DNA from: Deltaproteobacteria bacterium | GTDB taxonomy: Bacteria; Desulfobacterota; Desulfovibrionia; Desulfovibrionales; Desulfovibrionaceae | Direction of reading: 5' to 3' | Length of the DNA stretch: 11,672 nucleotides | Assembly: GCA_031280335.1 (NCBI GenBank) | Contig: JAITGZ010000061.1 | Coordinates: forward strand, 1-11,672 | Shown here: positions 1-4,896 of the stretch, piece after piece | Position numbering within the stretch: the first letter of the stretch is position 1 | Layout of the letters: each line of letters begins with the position of its first letter | Notes under the pieces: generated by a model | The model's database searches: none | What the model saw: only the letters and a program-made list of their open reading frames with translations | Told to the model about the DNA's origin: nothing | Made by a program: the position numbers and the translations under genes

Positions 1-18
1 TTTAACTTTGAAATTGCT

Positions 19-48
19 CCGGCGGCGGTGCGCCAACCCCGCCGCCGG
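19..48 (+). terminator. GC-rich hairpin, possible terminator of an upstream gene
   Basis: Perfect 10-bp inverted repeat: CCGGCGGCGG at 19-28 and CCGCCGCCGG at 39-48, with a 10-nt loop. Only three T follow on the + strand, so it is not a textbook intrinsic terminator. Its position before the AT-rich fba promoter region suits termination of a gene lying left of the window, or a transcript-stabilising hairpin. The upstream gene is not visible, so the role is inferred. Confidence 0.35.
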
Positions 49-177
49 TTTGTGAGGCGTGGGAGAAATACTTTCGCCGTAAAGCGCCGGACAGGGCTTT
101 CAAAGTCAGGATGTTTTAATTAAGTTTATTCCAACAGAGTAAAAAGGCAATATTTTAATTGCCGTGAAGGCAAAATG

Positions 178-216
178 TTTATATTTTTCTTCAGGCGCGA
201 TAATATGCCGCATAAT
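178..216 (+). promoter_or_regulatory. Candidate promoter of fba
   Basis: Weak sigma-70-like matches in the AT-rich stretch. One option is TTTATA (178-183), 17 nt, TAATAT (201-206), each box matching 4 of 6 consensus bases. The other is CATAAT (211-216), 5 of 6, but with a poor -35 near 187-192. Either would give a leader of about 30-45 nt before the AGGAGG at 244-249. Found by eye only. Confidence 0.3.
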
Positions 217-256
217 CCGCAACCGGGCCGCCAGCGCGCGCCCAGGAGGTTAACCC

Positions 257-1180
257 ATGCCGCTTACCGGACCCAAAGAAATGTTTGCCAGGGCGTATAA
301 AGAAGGTTACGCCGTAGGCGCGTTCAACGTCAACAACATGGAGATTGTCCAGGGCATTGTGGCCGCCGGGGCCGAAGAACAGTCCCCGCTTATCCTTCAG
401 GTCTCCGCCGGGGCGCGCAAGTACGCCGGCCAGCCTTATATCGTCAAACTCATAGAAGCCGCCCTGCAGGAAAGCGACCTGCCCATCGTCCTGCATCTGG
501 ACCATGGCGGGGATTTTCAGATATGCAAAGATTGCATTGACGGCGGCTTTACCTCGGTCATGTTCGACGGTTCCCACCTGCCTTATGAAGAAAATATCGC
601 CATCACCCGCCAGGTGGTGGAATACGCCCGTCCGCGCGGAGTATGGGTGGAGGCGGAACTGGGGCGTCTGGCCGGGGTGGAGGACGAAGTCTCGGCCGAA
701 AAATCCATCTATACCGACCCCGAACAGGCTGCGGATTTTGTCCGGCGCAGCGGCTGCGACTCCTTGGCCGTGGCCATAGGCACCAGCCACGGGGCCTACA
801 AGTTCACCGGTGAGGCCAAGTTGGACTTCGCCCGCCTGGAAAAAATCGGCCGGCTTCTTCCAGGTTTCCCCCTGGTGCTGCATGGCGCGTCCAGTGTGCC
901 GCAGGAGTTTGTCGCCATGGCCAACCAACACGGCGGCAAGGTGGGCGGGGCCAAAGGCGTGCCCGAAGACCTGCTGCGTAAAGCCGCCGGCATGGCTGTG
1001 TGCAAAATCAATATTGATACCGACATACGCCTGGCCATGACCGCGCACATTCGCAAATTCTTCACGGAAAAACCGGCGGAATTCGATCCGCGCGGCTACC
1101 TGGGGCCGGCCCGCCAAGCGGTAAAGGACATGGTAAAACACAAGATTCGTAATGTGCTGGGTTGTTCCGGCAAAGCGTGA
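257..1180 (+). CDS. fba: Class II fructose-1,6-bisphosphate aldolase
   Basis: Zinc-dependent aldolase, 307 aa, a cytosolic TIM barrel. It reversibly cleaves fructose-1,6-bisphosphate to dihydroxyacetone phosphate and glyceraldehyde-3-phosphate in glycolysis and gluconeogenesis. Class II marks are all present: AFNVNN (22-27), HLDHG with catalytic Asp82 and zinc ligand His83, VEAELG (131-136), GTSHGAYKF with His178, VLHGASSVP with His209, and NIDTDIR (252-258). Length fits the shorter class II forms. The start is firm: AGGAGG at 244-249 lies 7 nt before the ATG. A tagatose-bisphosphate or related class II aldolase cannot be excluded by eye, but FBA is much the likeliest. It is monocistronic as far as visible, with 156 nt to the tRNA downstream. 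The downstream rpe and tkt use its triose product, so the window brackets part of sugar-phosphate interconversion. Confidence 0.95.
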   Translation: MPLTGPKEMFARAYKEGYAVGAFNVNNMEIVQGIVAAGAEEQSPLILQVSAGARKYAGQPYIVKLIEAALQESDLPIVLHLDHGGDFQICKDCIDGGFTSVMFDGSHLPYEENIAITRQVVEYARPRGVWVEAELGRLAGVEDEVSAEKSIYTDPEQAADFVRRSGCDSLAVAIGTSHGAYKFTGEAKLDFARLEKIGRLLPGFPLVLHGASSVPQEFVAMANQHGGKVGGAKGVPEDLLRKAAGMAVCKINIDTDIRLAMTAHIRKFFTEKPAEFDPRGYLGPARQAVKDMVKHKIRNVLGCSGKA

Positions 1181-1194
1181 TGCGCGGCAAGGTT

Positions 1195-1245
1195 TTTGGG
1201 GCGATGGCCCCCAAGTTCCGTGAGGGGGAGTGATTCCTCCCGAAC
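1195..1245. repeat. Intergenic GC-hairpin element, copy A
   Basis: Two adjacent small palindromes in the fba/tRNA-Val spacer. The first, 1195-1214, has G4/C4 arms flanked by T/A around a CGATGGC loop. It differs at one base from the 20-nt stretch 4156-4175 between infC and rpmI. The second, 1225-1241, forms GGGAG/CTCCC around TGATTC. Read on the - strand, its GGAATCA core resembles the GGAATCA hairpin of copy B at 4121-4144. No T-tract follows, so it is not a clear intrinsic terminator, though it could shield or end the fba mRNA. Confidence 0.6.
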
Positions 1246-1266
1246 CCCTTGCCGGTTATTTTAGGC

Positions 1267-1294
1267 TTGACCGTGGGGTGGTCTTGGGTGTAAC
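1267..1294 (+). promoter_or_regulatory. Candidate promoter of tRNA-Val (and perhaps thrS)
   Basis: TTGACC (1267-1272; 5 of 6 -35 bases), a 16-nt spacer, then TGTAAC (1289-1294; 4 of 6 -10 bases). This predicts a transcript start near 1301 and a 5' leader of about 36 nt to be removed from the pre-tRNA. I found no better promoter between the tRNA and thrS, so it may also serve thrS. Confidence 0.4.
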
Positions 1295-1336
1295 GGCTTT
1301 GAGCTGACGGTTTGCGGCGGGTGCGCAGCGGGGTGT

Positions 1337-1411
1337 AGGCGCGTAGCTCAGGGGTAGAGCGCTTCCTTGACACGGAAGAGGTCAGCAGTTCGAGACTGCT
1401 CGTGCCTACCA
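1337..1411 (+). tRNA. tRNA-Val (anticodon GAC)
   Basis: Complete cloverleaf with encoded CCA. Acceptor AGGCGCG (1337-1343) pairs with CGTGCCT (1401-1407), including one G-T pair; A1408 is the discriminator and CCA is 1409-1411. The D arm is GCTC/GAGC (1346-1349, 1357-1360). The anticodon stem is CTTCC/GGAAG (1362-1366, 1374-1378) around TTGACAC, with GAC at 1369-1371, which reads GUC and GUU valine codons. The T arm is AGCAG/CTGCT around TTCGAGA. A run of seven T (1416-1422) follows within 5 nt and may favour termination, with the T arm and acceptor acting as the hairpin. It lies 99 nt before thrS on the same strand. Confidence 0.96.
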
Positions 1412-1510
1412 GTTGTTTTTTTGCGCCCTGGCATATCCAGTCATATTTCAGCAGCTTCAAAGTTAAATCGTTCCGGATATTGTTCTTTCAGCTTGGCGGG
1501 AGGGTCGAAC

Positions 1511-3310
1511 GTGGCCGGTGAGATGGTGCTTACGACAGAAGGCAAAAAAGTGGAGGCGCGCAGTCCGGAGGGCTTGGCGCTTTTGCGGCACAGCGCGGCG
1601 CATGTGCTGGCGGCGGCGGCGCGCCGCCTTTTTCCGGGGGTCAAGGTGAGCATAGGCCCGGCCATTGAAAACGGTTTTTACTATGACTTTGACTATGAAC
1701 GGCCCTTTACACCCGATGATTTTCCGTCTCTGGAGGCGGAGATGCGCCGCATTGTCAAAGAGGACCTGCCTTTTGAGCGCAGCTTGTCCGGCCGGGCGGA
1801 GGCGGCGGTTTTTTTTCGGGAGCGGGGCGAGCCCTATAAGGTGGAACTGGTGGAGTCCATTGACGAGGGGGAGGAGATATCCCTTTATACCCTGGGCGAT
1901 TTCGCGGATCTTTGCCGCGGCCCGCATTTGGCTTCCAGCGGACTGATCCGGGCCTTCAAGCTGCTTTCCACAGCCGGGGCGTACTGGCGCGGCGATGAAA
2001 AAAATGCCATGCTTTCCCGTATTTACGCCACAGCCTTTTGGAGCGAGGCGGATTTGGCCGCGCATTTGGAACGTCTTGAAGAGGCCAAAAAACGGGATCA
2101 CCGCAAGCTGGGCAAAGAGCTGGGGTTGTTTGAATTTCATGAAGACATGGCCCCCGGCATGGCTTTTTGGCTGCCCAAGGGCGCGCTCATGCGCGCCATT
2201 TTGGAGGATTTTTTAAAGCGCGAGCATCTGCGCCGGGGCTATGAACTGGTGCAGGGGCCGCAGATTCTGCGGCGCGAGGCATGGATTAAGTCAGGCCACA
2301 ATGACTATTACCGCGAAAATATGTACTTCACGGAGATTGAAGGCGATTCCCATGCCGTCAAGCCCATGAACTGCGTCGGGCACATGCTCATGTATGGCTC
2401 CTCCACGCGCAGCTATCGCGATTTGCCCTTGCGCATGGCCGAGTTGGGGGTGGTACACCGGCACGAAAAGAGCGGGGTGCTGCACGGTCTTTTGCGCGTA
2501 CGCCAGTTCACCCAGGATGACGCGCACATCTTCTGCGCCCCGGAGCAGCTTGAAGATGAAATCCTGGCGGCCATTCAGTTCATACGCGATATTTTCGGAC
2601 TGTTCGATTTTGAATACACCCTGTCCGTGAGTACCAGGCCCTCCAAATCCATAGGTTCGGACGAAGCCTGGAAACTGGCCACGGACACCCTGATCAAAGC
2701 CTTGGAGCGCGCCGGAGCGCCCTTGGTTATAAATGAGGGCGAAGGGGCGTTCTACGGTCCCAAGATTGACTGCCAGCTCACGGACAGCCTGGGCCGCAAG
2801 TGGCAGTGTTCCACCGTGCAGTGCGACTTTACCCTGCCGGAGCGTTTTGATCTGCGCTATGTGGACAGGGACGGCGAGCGCCGCCGCCCGGTCATGGTGC
2901 ATCGGGCCATTTTGGGTTCCCTGGAGCGCTTTATCGGCATCCTTATTGAACACTCCGGCGGCAGGCTCCCCACTTGGCTCGCGCCGGTGCAGGCCAGGAT
3001 TTTGAATGTAACCGCCGGGCAGGAGGATTTCGTCCGCCGGGCGAAAGAAAGCCTTGTCCGCATGGGACTGCGTGCGGAGAGCGATTTGCGCAACGAAAAG
3101 TTGGGCTATAAGGTGCGCCAGGCCCAGGTGGACAAAGTGCCTTATATTTTGGTGGCCGGGGATAATGAGGCGCAAAGCGCGACTTTGAATGTGCGTTTGA
3201 GCGGCGGCGAAAACCTGGGACAGAAGAACCTGGAGGAAGTGGCGGCCCTGATCCGGGCCGATGCCGCCGAACCCTTTAAACGAGGAGGCATGGACTATAG
3301 TTTCTCTTAA
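1511..3310 (+). CDS. thrS: Threonyl-tRNA synthetase, TGS domain absent
   Basis: Charges tRNA-Thr with threonine in the cytosol (class II aaRS, homodimer). I chose GTG 1511 because GGAGG (1499-1503) sits 7 nt upstream. ATG 1523 is in frame but has no spaced RBS. From GTG it is 599 aa; typical bacterial ThrRS is about 640. The shortfall is the N-terminal TGS (N1) domain: the protein begins just before the editing-domain signature. Editing residues are intact: HxxxH (His27, His31) and CRGPH (Cys135, His139). The catalytic core shows motif 2 around HRHEKSG (Arg317), zinc ligands Cys288, His339 and His464, and motif 3 in VHRAILGSLERF. The anticodon-binding domain covers about residue 490 to the end. 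MNCVGH replaces the usual MNCPGH. The 3' end overlaps infC, as expected for the conserved thrS-infC pair. Confidence 0.95.
   Translation: MAGEMVLTTEGKKVEARSPEGLALLRHSAAHVLAAAARRLFPGVKVSIGPAIENGFYYDFDYERPFTPDDFPSLEAEMRRIVKEDLPFERSLSGRAEAAVFFRERGEPYKVELVESIDEGEEISLYTLGDFADLCRGPHLASSGLIRAFKLLSTAGAYWRGDEKNAMLSRIYATAFWSEADLAAHLERLEEAKKRDHRKLGKELGLFEFHEDMAPGMAFWLPKGALMRAILEDFLKREHLRRGYELVQGPQILRREAWIKSGHNDYYRENMYFTEIEGDSHAVKPMNCVGHMLMYGSSTRSYRDLPLRMAELGVVHRHEKSGVLHGLLRVRQFTQDDAHIFCAPEQLEDEILAAIQFIRDIFGLFDFEYTLSVSTRPSKSIGSDEAWKLATDTLIKALERAGAPLVINEGEGAFYGPKIDCQLTDSLGRKWQCSTVQCDFTLPERFDLRYVDRDGERRRPVMVHRAILGSLERFIGILIEHSGGRLPTWLAPVQARILNVTAGQEDFVRRAKESLVRMGLRAESDLRNEKLGYKVRQAQVDKVPYILVAGDNEAQSATLNVRLSGGENLGQKNLEEVAALIRADAAEPFKRGGMDYSFS
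3283..3299 (+). promoter_or_regulatory. Shine-Dalgarno and AUA start of infC
   Basis: Perfect AGGAGG at 3283-3288 inside the last codons of thrS, then 8 nt, then ATA at 3297-3299 in the infC frame. The ATG at 3290 is in the thrS frame and only 1 nt from the SD. The only upstream in-frame ATG, 3261, has no spaced SD. The next in-frame GTG, 3318, also has none. Bacterial infC is known for AUU/AUC/AUA-type starts used in IF3 autoregulation. Confidence 0.65.
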
Positions 3311-3854
3311 CAACCCTGTGAAGCCCAGGCGCGAAGTCCAGCAGGACAGCGTGCGCCGCAACGAGCAGATCCGCGCCCATGAGCTGCGGGTCATCGGTGA
3401 GGAAGGAGAGCAGCTTGGCATTTTATCCCGGGCTGAAGCCATGACCATGGCCCGTGAGGCCGGGCTGGATCTGGTGGAGGTGGCCCCCAATGCCGAGCCG
3501 CCGGTCTGCCGGATAATGGATTACGGCAAATTCCGCTACGAAGAGCAGAAAAAAAAGCAGGAAGCCAAAAAGCGGCAGGTGGTGGTGCAGATCAAAGAAA
3601 TCAAACTGCGCCCCAAGACCGATGAACATGATTACCAGACCAAACTCGGGCATATCCGCCGGTTCATAAGCGACGGCGACCGTTGCAAGGTAACCATTTC
3701 TTTTCGCGGACGCGAAATCGTGCATAAAGATCGCGGCGAAAGCATGCTGACTAAAGTGGTGGAAGATACCAAAGATATAGCCAAGGTGGATCAGGAGCCT
3801 AGAGCCGAAGGCCGTACCCTGCACATGCTCCTGGCCCCCCTGCCTAAAAAATAA
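3297..3854 (+). CDS. infC: Translation initiation factor IF-3
   Basis: Binds the 30S subunit, prevents premature 50S joining, and proofreads start codon and initiator tRNA. From the proposed AUA start it is 185 aa, close to E. coli IF3 (180). The N domain holds the RRNEQIRAHELRVIGEEGEQLG stretch (20-41, in two conserved blocks) and the signature PVCRIMDYGKF (69-79). A lysine-rich linker (84-93) follows, then the C domain with IKEIKLRP (99-106) and FRGREI (136-141). An ATG at 3261 would add 12 residues that overlap ThrRS coding, match nothing in IF3 and lack an SD, so I reject it. The gene overlaps thrS by 14 nt, implying translational coupling. In many bacteria rpmI and rplT follow closely; here 411 nt separate them, including an inserted element. 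IF3 would discriminate against its own AUA start, giving negative feedback (inferred from E. coli). Confidence 0.95.
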   Translation: MVSLNNPVKPRREVQQDSVRRNEQIRAHELRVIGEEGEQLGILSRAEAMTMAREAGLDLVEVAPNAEPPVCRIMDYGKFRYEEQKKKQEAKKRQVVVQIKEIKLRPKTDEHDYQTKLGHIRRFISDGDRCKVTISFRGREIVHKDRGESMLTKVVEDTKDIAKVDQEPRAEGRTLHMLLAPLPKK

Positions 3855-3906
3855 ATTGAAATGGCGTTTGGGTCGGGGCCGCCCCCGGTCTCTCCCCGCC
3901 AAAGGG

Positions 3907-3928
3907 TTTTTAAGGAAACGCTGATTTA
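3907..3928 (+). repeat. Left terminal inverted repeat of the MITE-like element
   Basis: 22 bp, exact reverse complement of 4089-4110. Begins with five T, then AAGGAAACGCTGATTTA. Homology breaks immediately outside (G at 3906 against T at 4111). Confidence 0.85.
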
Positions 3929-4088
3929 TTCGGGCGCTGCCCCGAACCCCGCTGGGGGGAATAAGAAAGGGGCATGTTCGCCCATGCGCAGCCTTATCCT
4001 TGCGGTAGCCAGGCGGCCTTGCCGCCTTACGGATAGCGACAGCATCGATGCCGCCCCCTGGCATAATGGCAAGGCACCCTCAAGAGAG

Positions 4089-4110
4089 TAAATCAGCGTT
4101 TCCTTAAAAA
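4089..4110 (-). repeat. Right terminal inverted repeat of the MITE-like element
   Basis: 22 bp, exact reverse complement of 3907-3928. Inward of the repeat the match stops at one base, then resumes for two more (4086-4087 with 3930-3931). Confidence 0.85.
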
Positions 4111-4120
4111 TATCGAGGTG

Positions 4121-4176
4121 TTTGGGGGGAATCATCCCCCCCAAAAAAAATGGGGTTTGGGGCGATAGCCCCCAAA
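4121..4176. repeat. Intergenic GC-hairpin element, copy B
   Basis: Two hairpins. The first, TTTGGGGGG (4121-4129) with a C7AAA arm from 4135, has the loop AATCAT. An A-run (4143-4150) and GGGG follow. The second is TTTGGGG/CCCCAAA (4156-4162, 4170-4176) around CGATAGC. The second is nearly identical to 1195-1214. The first shares a GGAATCA loop core with the - strand of 1225-1241. Read on the - strand, the second hairpin is followed after 5 nt by T8, so it could end a leftward transcript, but no leftward gene is visible here. Confidence 0.6.
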
Positions 4177-4204
4177 ATCCGGATTCCTTGTTATGAAATA
4201 TTCC

Positions 4205-4250
4205 TTGCCTAATTTTGGGTTTTAAAGCAGTATAGTTTACTTTTTATAAT
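4205..4250 (+). promoter_or_regulatory. Candidate promoter of the rpmI-rplT-pheST unit
   Basis: AT-rich stretch just downstream of the repeats. A consensus TATAAT (4245-4250) has TTTAAA (4221-4226) 18 nt upstream, but the start would fall about 9 nt before rpmI and at its SD. TATAGT (4231-4236) with TTGCCT (4205-4210) at 20 nt gives a better leader but poor spacing. A promoter is plausible because the inserted element separates these genes from infC. The exact boxes are uncertain. Confidence 0.35.
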
Positions 4251-4265
4251 TATGGGAGAACCGAC

Positions 4266-4463
4266 ATGCCCAAGTTAAAGACCAGACGGTGCGCGGCCAA
4301 GCGTTTTGAACGCACCGGTTCCGGTAAATTCAAGCGCCGCAGGCAGAATCTGCGGCACATTCTGACCAAGAAAAACGCCAAGCGCAAGATGCGCCTGGGG
4401 CAGGACGCGCTGGTGGATTCCGCCAATCTGACGGCGGTGCGGCGTATGTGTCCGTATCTTTGA
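4266..4463 (+). CDS. rpmI: 50S ribosomal protein bL35
   Basis: 65 aa, very basic, the normal size of bL35. The family opening MPKLKTRRCAAKRF is plain, followed by the RTGSGKFKRRR block and the ILTKKNAKRKMRLG run of basic residues that contacts 23S rRNA. The start is supported by GGGAGA (4254-4259), 6 nt before the ATG. rplT follows after 27 nt, the near-universal rpmI-rplT pair. In E. coli bL20 represses this pair at the level of translation by binding the mRNA leader. Whether that control survives with this rearranged upstream region is not visible. Confidence 0.97.
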   Translation: MPKLKTRRCAAKRFERTGSGKFKRRRQNLRHILTKKNAKRKMRLGQDALVDSANLTAVRRMCPYL

Positions 4464-4490
4464 GCGGGCTTTTCATAAGGAGTATTTTCG

Positions 4491-4841
4491 ATGCGTGTTA
4501 AGCGTGGAATGGCGGCGCATAAGCGCCACAAGAAATATCTGGATCGGGCCAAGGGTTTTCGCGGCGGCCGGAGCCTGCTGTACCGTACCGCCAGGGAGGC
4601 GGTGGAGCGGGCGCAGGCCTACGCTTTTCGTGACCGCAAGACCAGAAAGAGAGAGTTCCGCAAGTTGTGGATTCTGCGTATCAACGCCGGGGCGCGGGAG
4701 CATGGCCTTTCTTACAGCCGCTTTATGAACGGACTGAAAAATGCGGGCATTGTGCTGGATCGCCGGGTGCTGGCGGATATGGCCGTACATGCCAAAGAGG
4801 ATTTCGCGCGTCTGGTGGAGACGGCCAAGGCCGGAAGCTGA
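4491..4841 (+). CDS. rplT: 50S ribosomal protein bL20
   Basis: 116 aa, as expected for bL20, an early 23S rRNA-binding assembly protein of the large subunit. The signature start MRVKRG, the AHKRHKKYLDRAKGFRGGRS block and the basic N-terminal extension (1-60) are present. The C-terminal globular half contains LWILRINAGAREHGLSYSRF (59-78) and the conserved NGLKNAGIVLDRRVLADMA segment. The start has AAGGAG (4477-4482), 8 nt upstream. In E. coli the protein also represses its own operon. The gap to pheS is 55 nt with no terminator that I can see, so read-through into pheST is likely. Confidence 0.97.
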   Translation: MRVKRGMAAHKRHKKYLDRAKGFRGGRSLLYRTAREAVERAQAYAFRDRKTRKREFRKLWILRINAGAREHGLSYSRFMNGLKNAGIVLDRRVLADMAVHAKEDFARLVETAKAGS

Positions 4842-4896
4842 GAGCGGGGGCGGGCAGGGTGCCGCGTGCCGTGTTTTTTACATGGGAGCCGCATTC

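Larger units (their letters stand above)
1..256 (+). other. Non-coding leader upstream of fba
   Basis: No supportable gene on either strand. The left end carries a strong GC inverted repeat (19-48, separate entry). Bases about 110-190 are markedly AT-rich against the GC-rich surroundings and hold two copies of TTTTAATT (114-121 and 153-160). They also hold a small palindrome, GGCAAT/ATTGCC (146-151 and 158-163), around a 6-nt loop, which could be an operator or just a weak hairpin. A 9-bp inverted pair, ACTTTGAAA (5-13) and TTTCAAAGT (98-106), brackets the GC hairpin. The region most likely holds the end of an upstream transcript and the promoter and 5' leader of fba. Confidence 0.6.
3907..4110. 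mobile_element. MITE-like element with perfect 22-bp terminal inverted repeats
   Basis: A 204-bp block bounded by exact inverted repeats, 3907-3928 and 4089-4110, sharing the core AAGGAAACGCTGATTTA. The interior codes for nothing credible but is rich in secondary structure. It has TTCGGG/CCCGAA (3929-3946), CCCC-GCT-GGGG next to it, GCATG/CATGC (3972-3987), AGGCGGC-CTT-GCCGCCT (4001-4017) and the perfect palindrome GCATCGATGC (4042-4051). TTAA lies at both outer ends (3910-3913, 4104-4107). If TTAA is a 4-bp target duplication, the inverted repeats proper start GGAAACGC. That would suit an IS5-type YTAR target, but since TTAA is itself palindromic the duplication is not proven. The likely reading is a non-autonomous, transposase-less element mobilised in trans. 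Confidence 0.75.
3855..4265. other. Long infC-rpmI spacer with several palindromic elements
   Basis: No gene on either strand. In order it holds a GC palindrome (3871-3890, two 8-nt arms with two wobble pairs around CCGC), the MITE-like element (3907-4110), GC-hairpin copy B (4121-4176) and the AT-rich promoter region of rpmI (about 4196-4250). Short open frames crossing the inverted repeats in both directions give the same FKETLIYS peptide. That is a by-product of the repeat, not evidence of a gene. Confidence 0.8.

Noticed and set aside
191..1141. 316-aa open frame on the - strand opposite fba
   Set aside because: Shadow of a GC-rich gene: no RBS, no recognisable domain, and it fully overlaps a certain aldolase gene.
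1456..1467. 12-bp inverted match between TTTAACTTTGAA at 1-12 and TTCAAAGTTAAA at 1456-1467, suggesting repeat ends around fba
   Set aside because: A few 12-bp matches are expected by chance in a window of this size, and nothing else marks these as element ends.
1367..1510. Upstream extension of thrS to the ATG at 1367
   Set aside because: That ATG is not a gene start: the frame runs through the tRNA-Val gene and does not encode a TGS domain.
3261..3296. ATG 3261 as the start of infC
   Set aside because: Lies inside thrS, has no SD at a proper distance, and adds residues unlike any IF3 N-terminus.
2291..3490. 399-aa open frame on the - strand opposite thrS/infC
   Set aside because: Long only because of GC-rich codon bias in thrS; the protein has no recognisable motif.
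3871..3890. GC palindrome after infC as an intrinsic terminator
   Set aside because: The T run (3907-3911) is 16 nt away and belongs to the inverted repeat; the stem needs two wobble pairs.
3861..4144. Short open frames on both strands across the infC-rpmI spacer
   Set aside because: Both contain FKETLIYS because they read the two arms of the same inverted repeat; no start signals and no family resemblance.
4842..4896. Attenuator or Phe-rich leader peptide before pheS
   Set aside because: The 55-nt spacer has no short frame rich in Phe codons and no competing hairpins with a T-tract.
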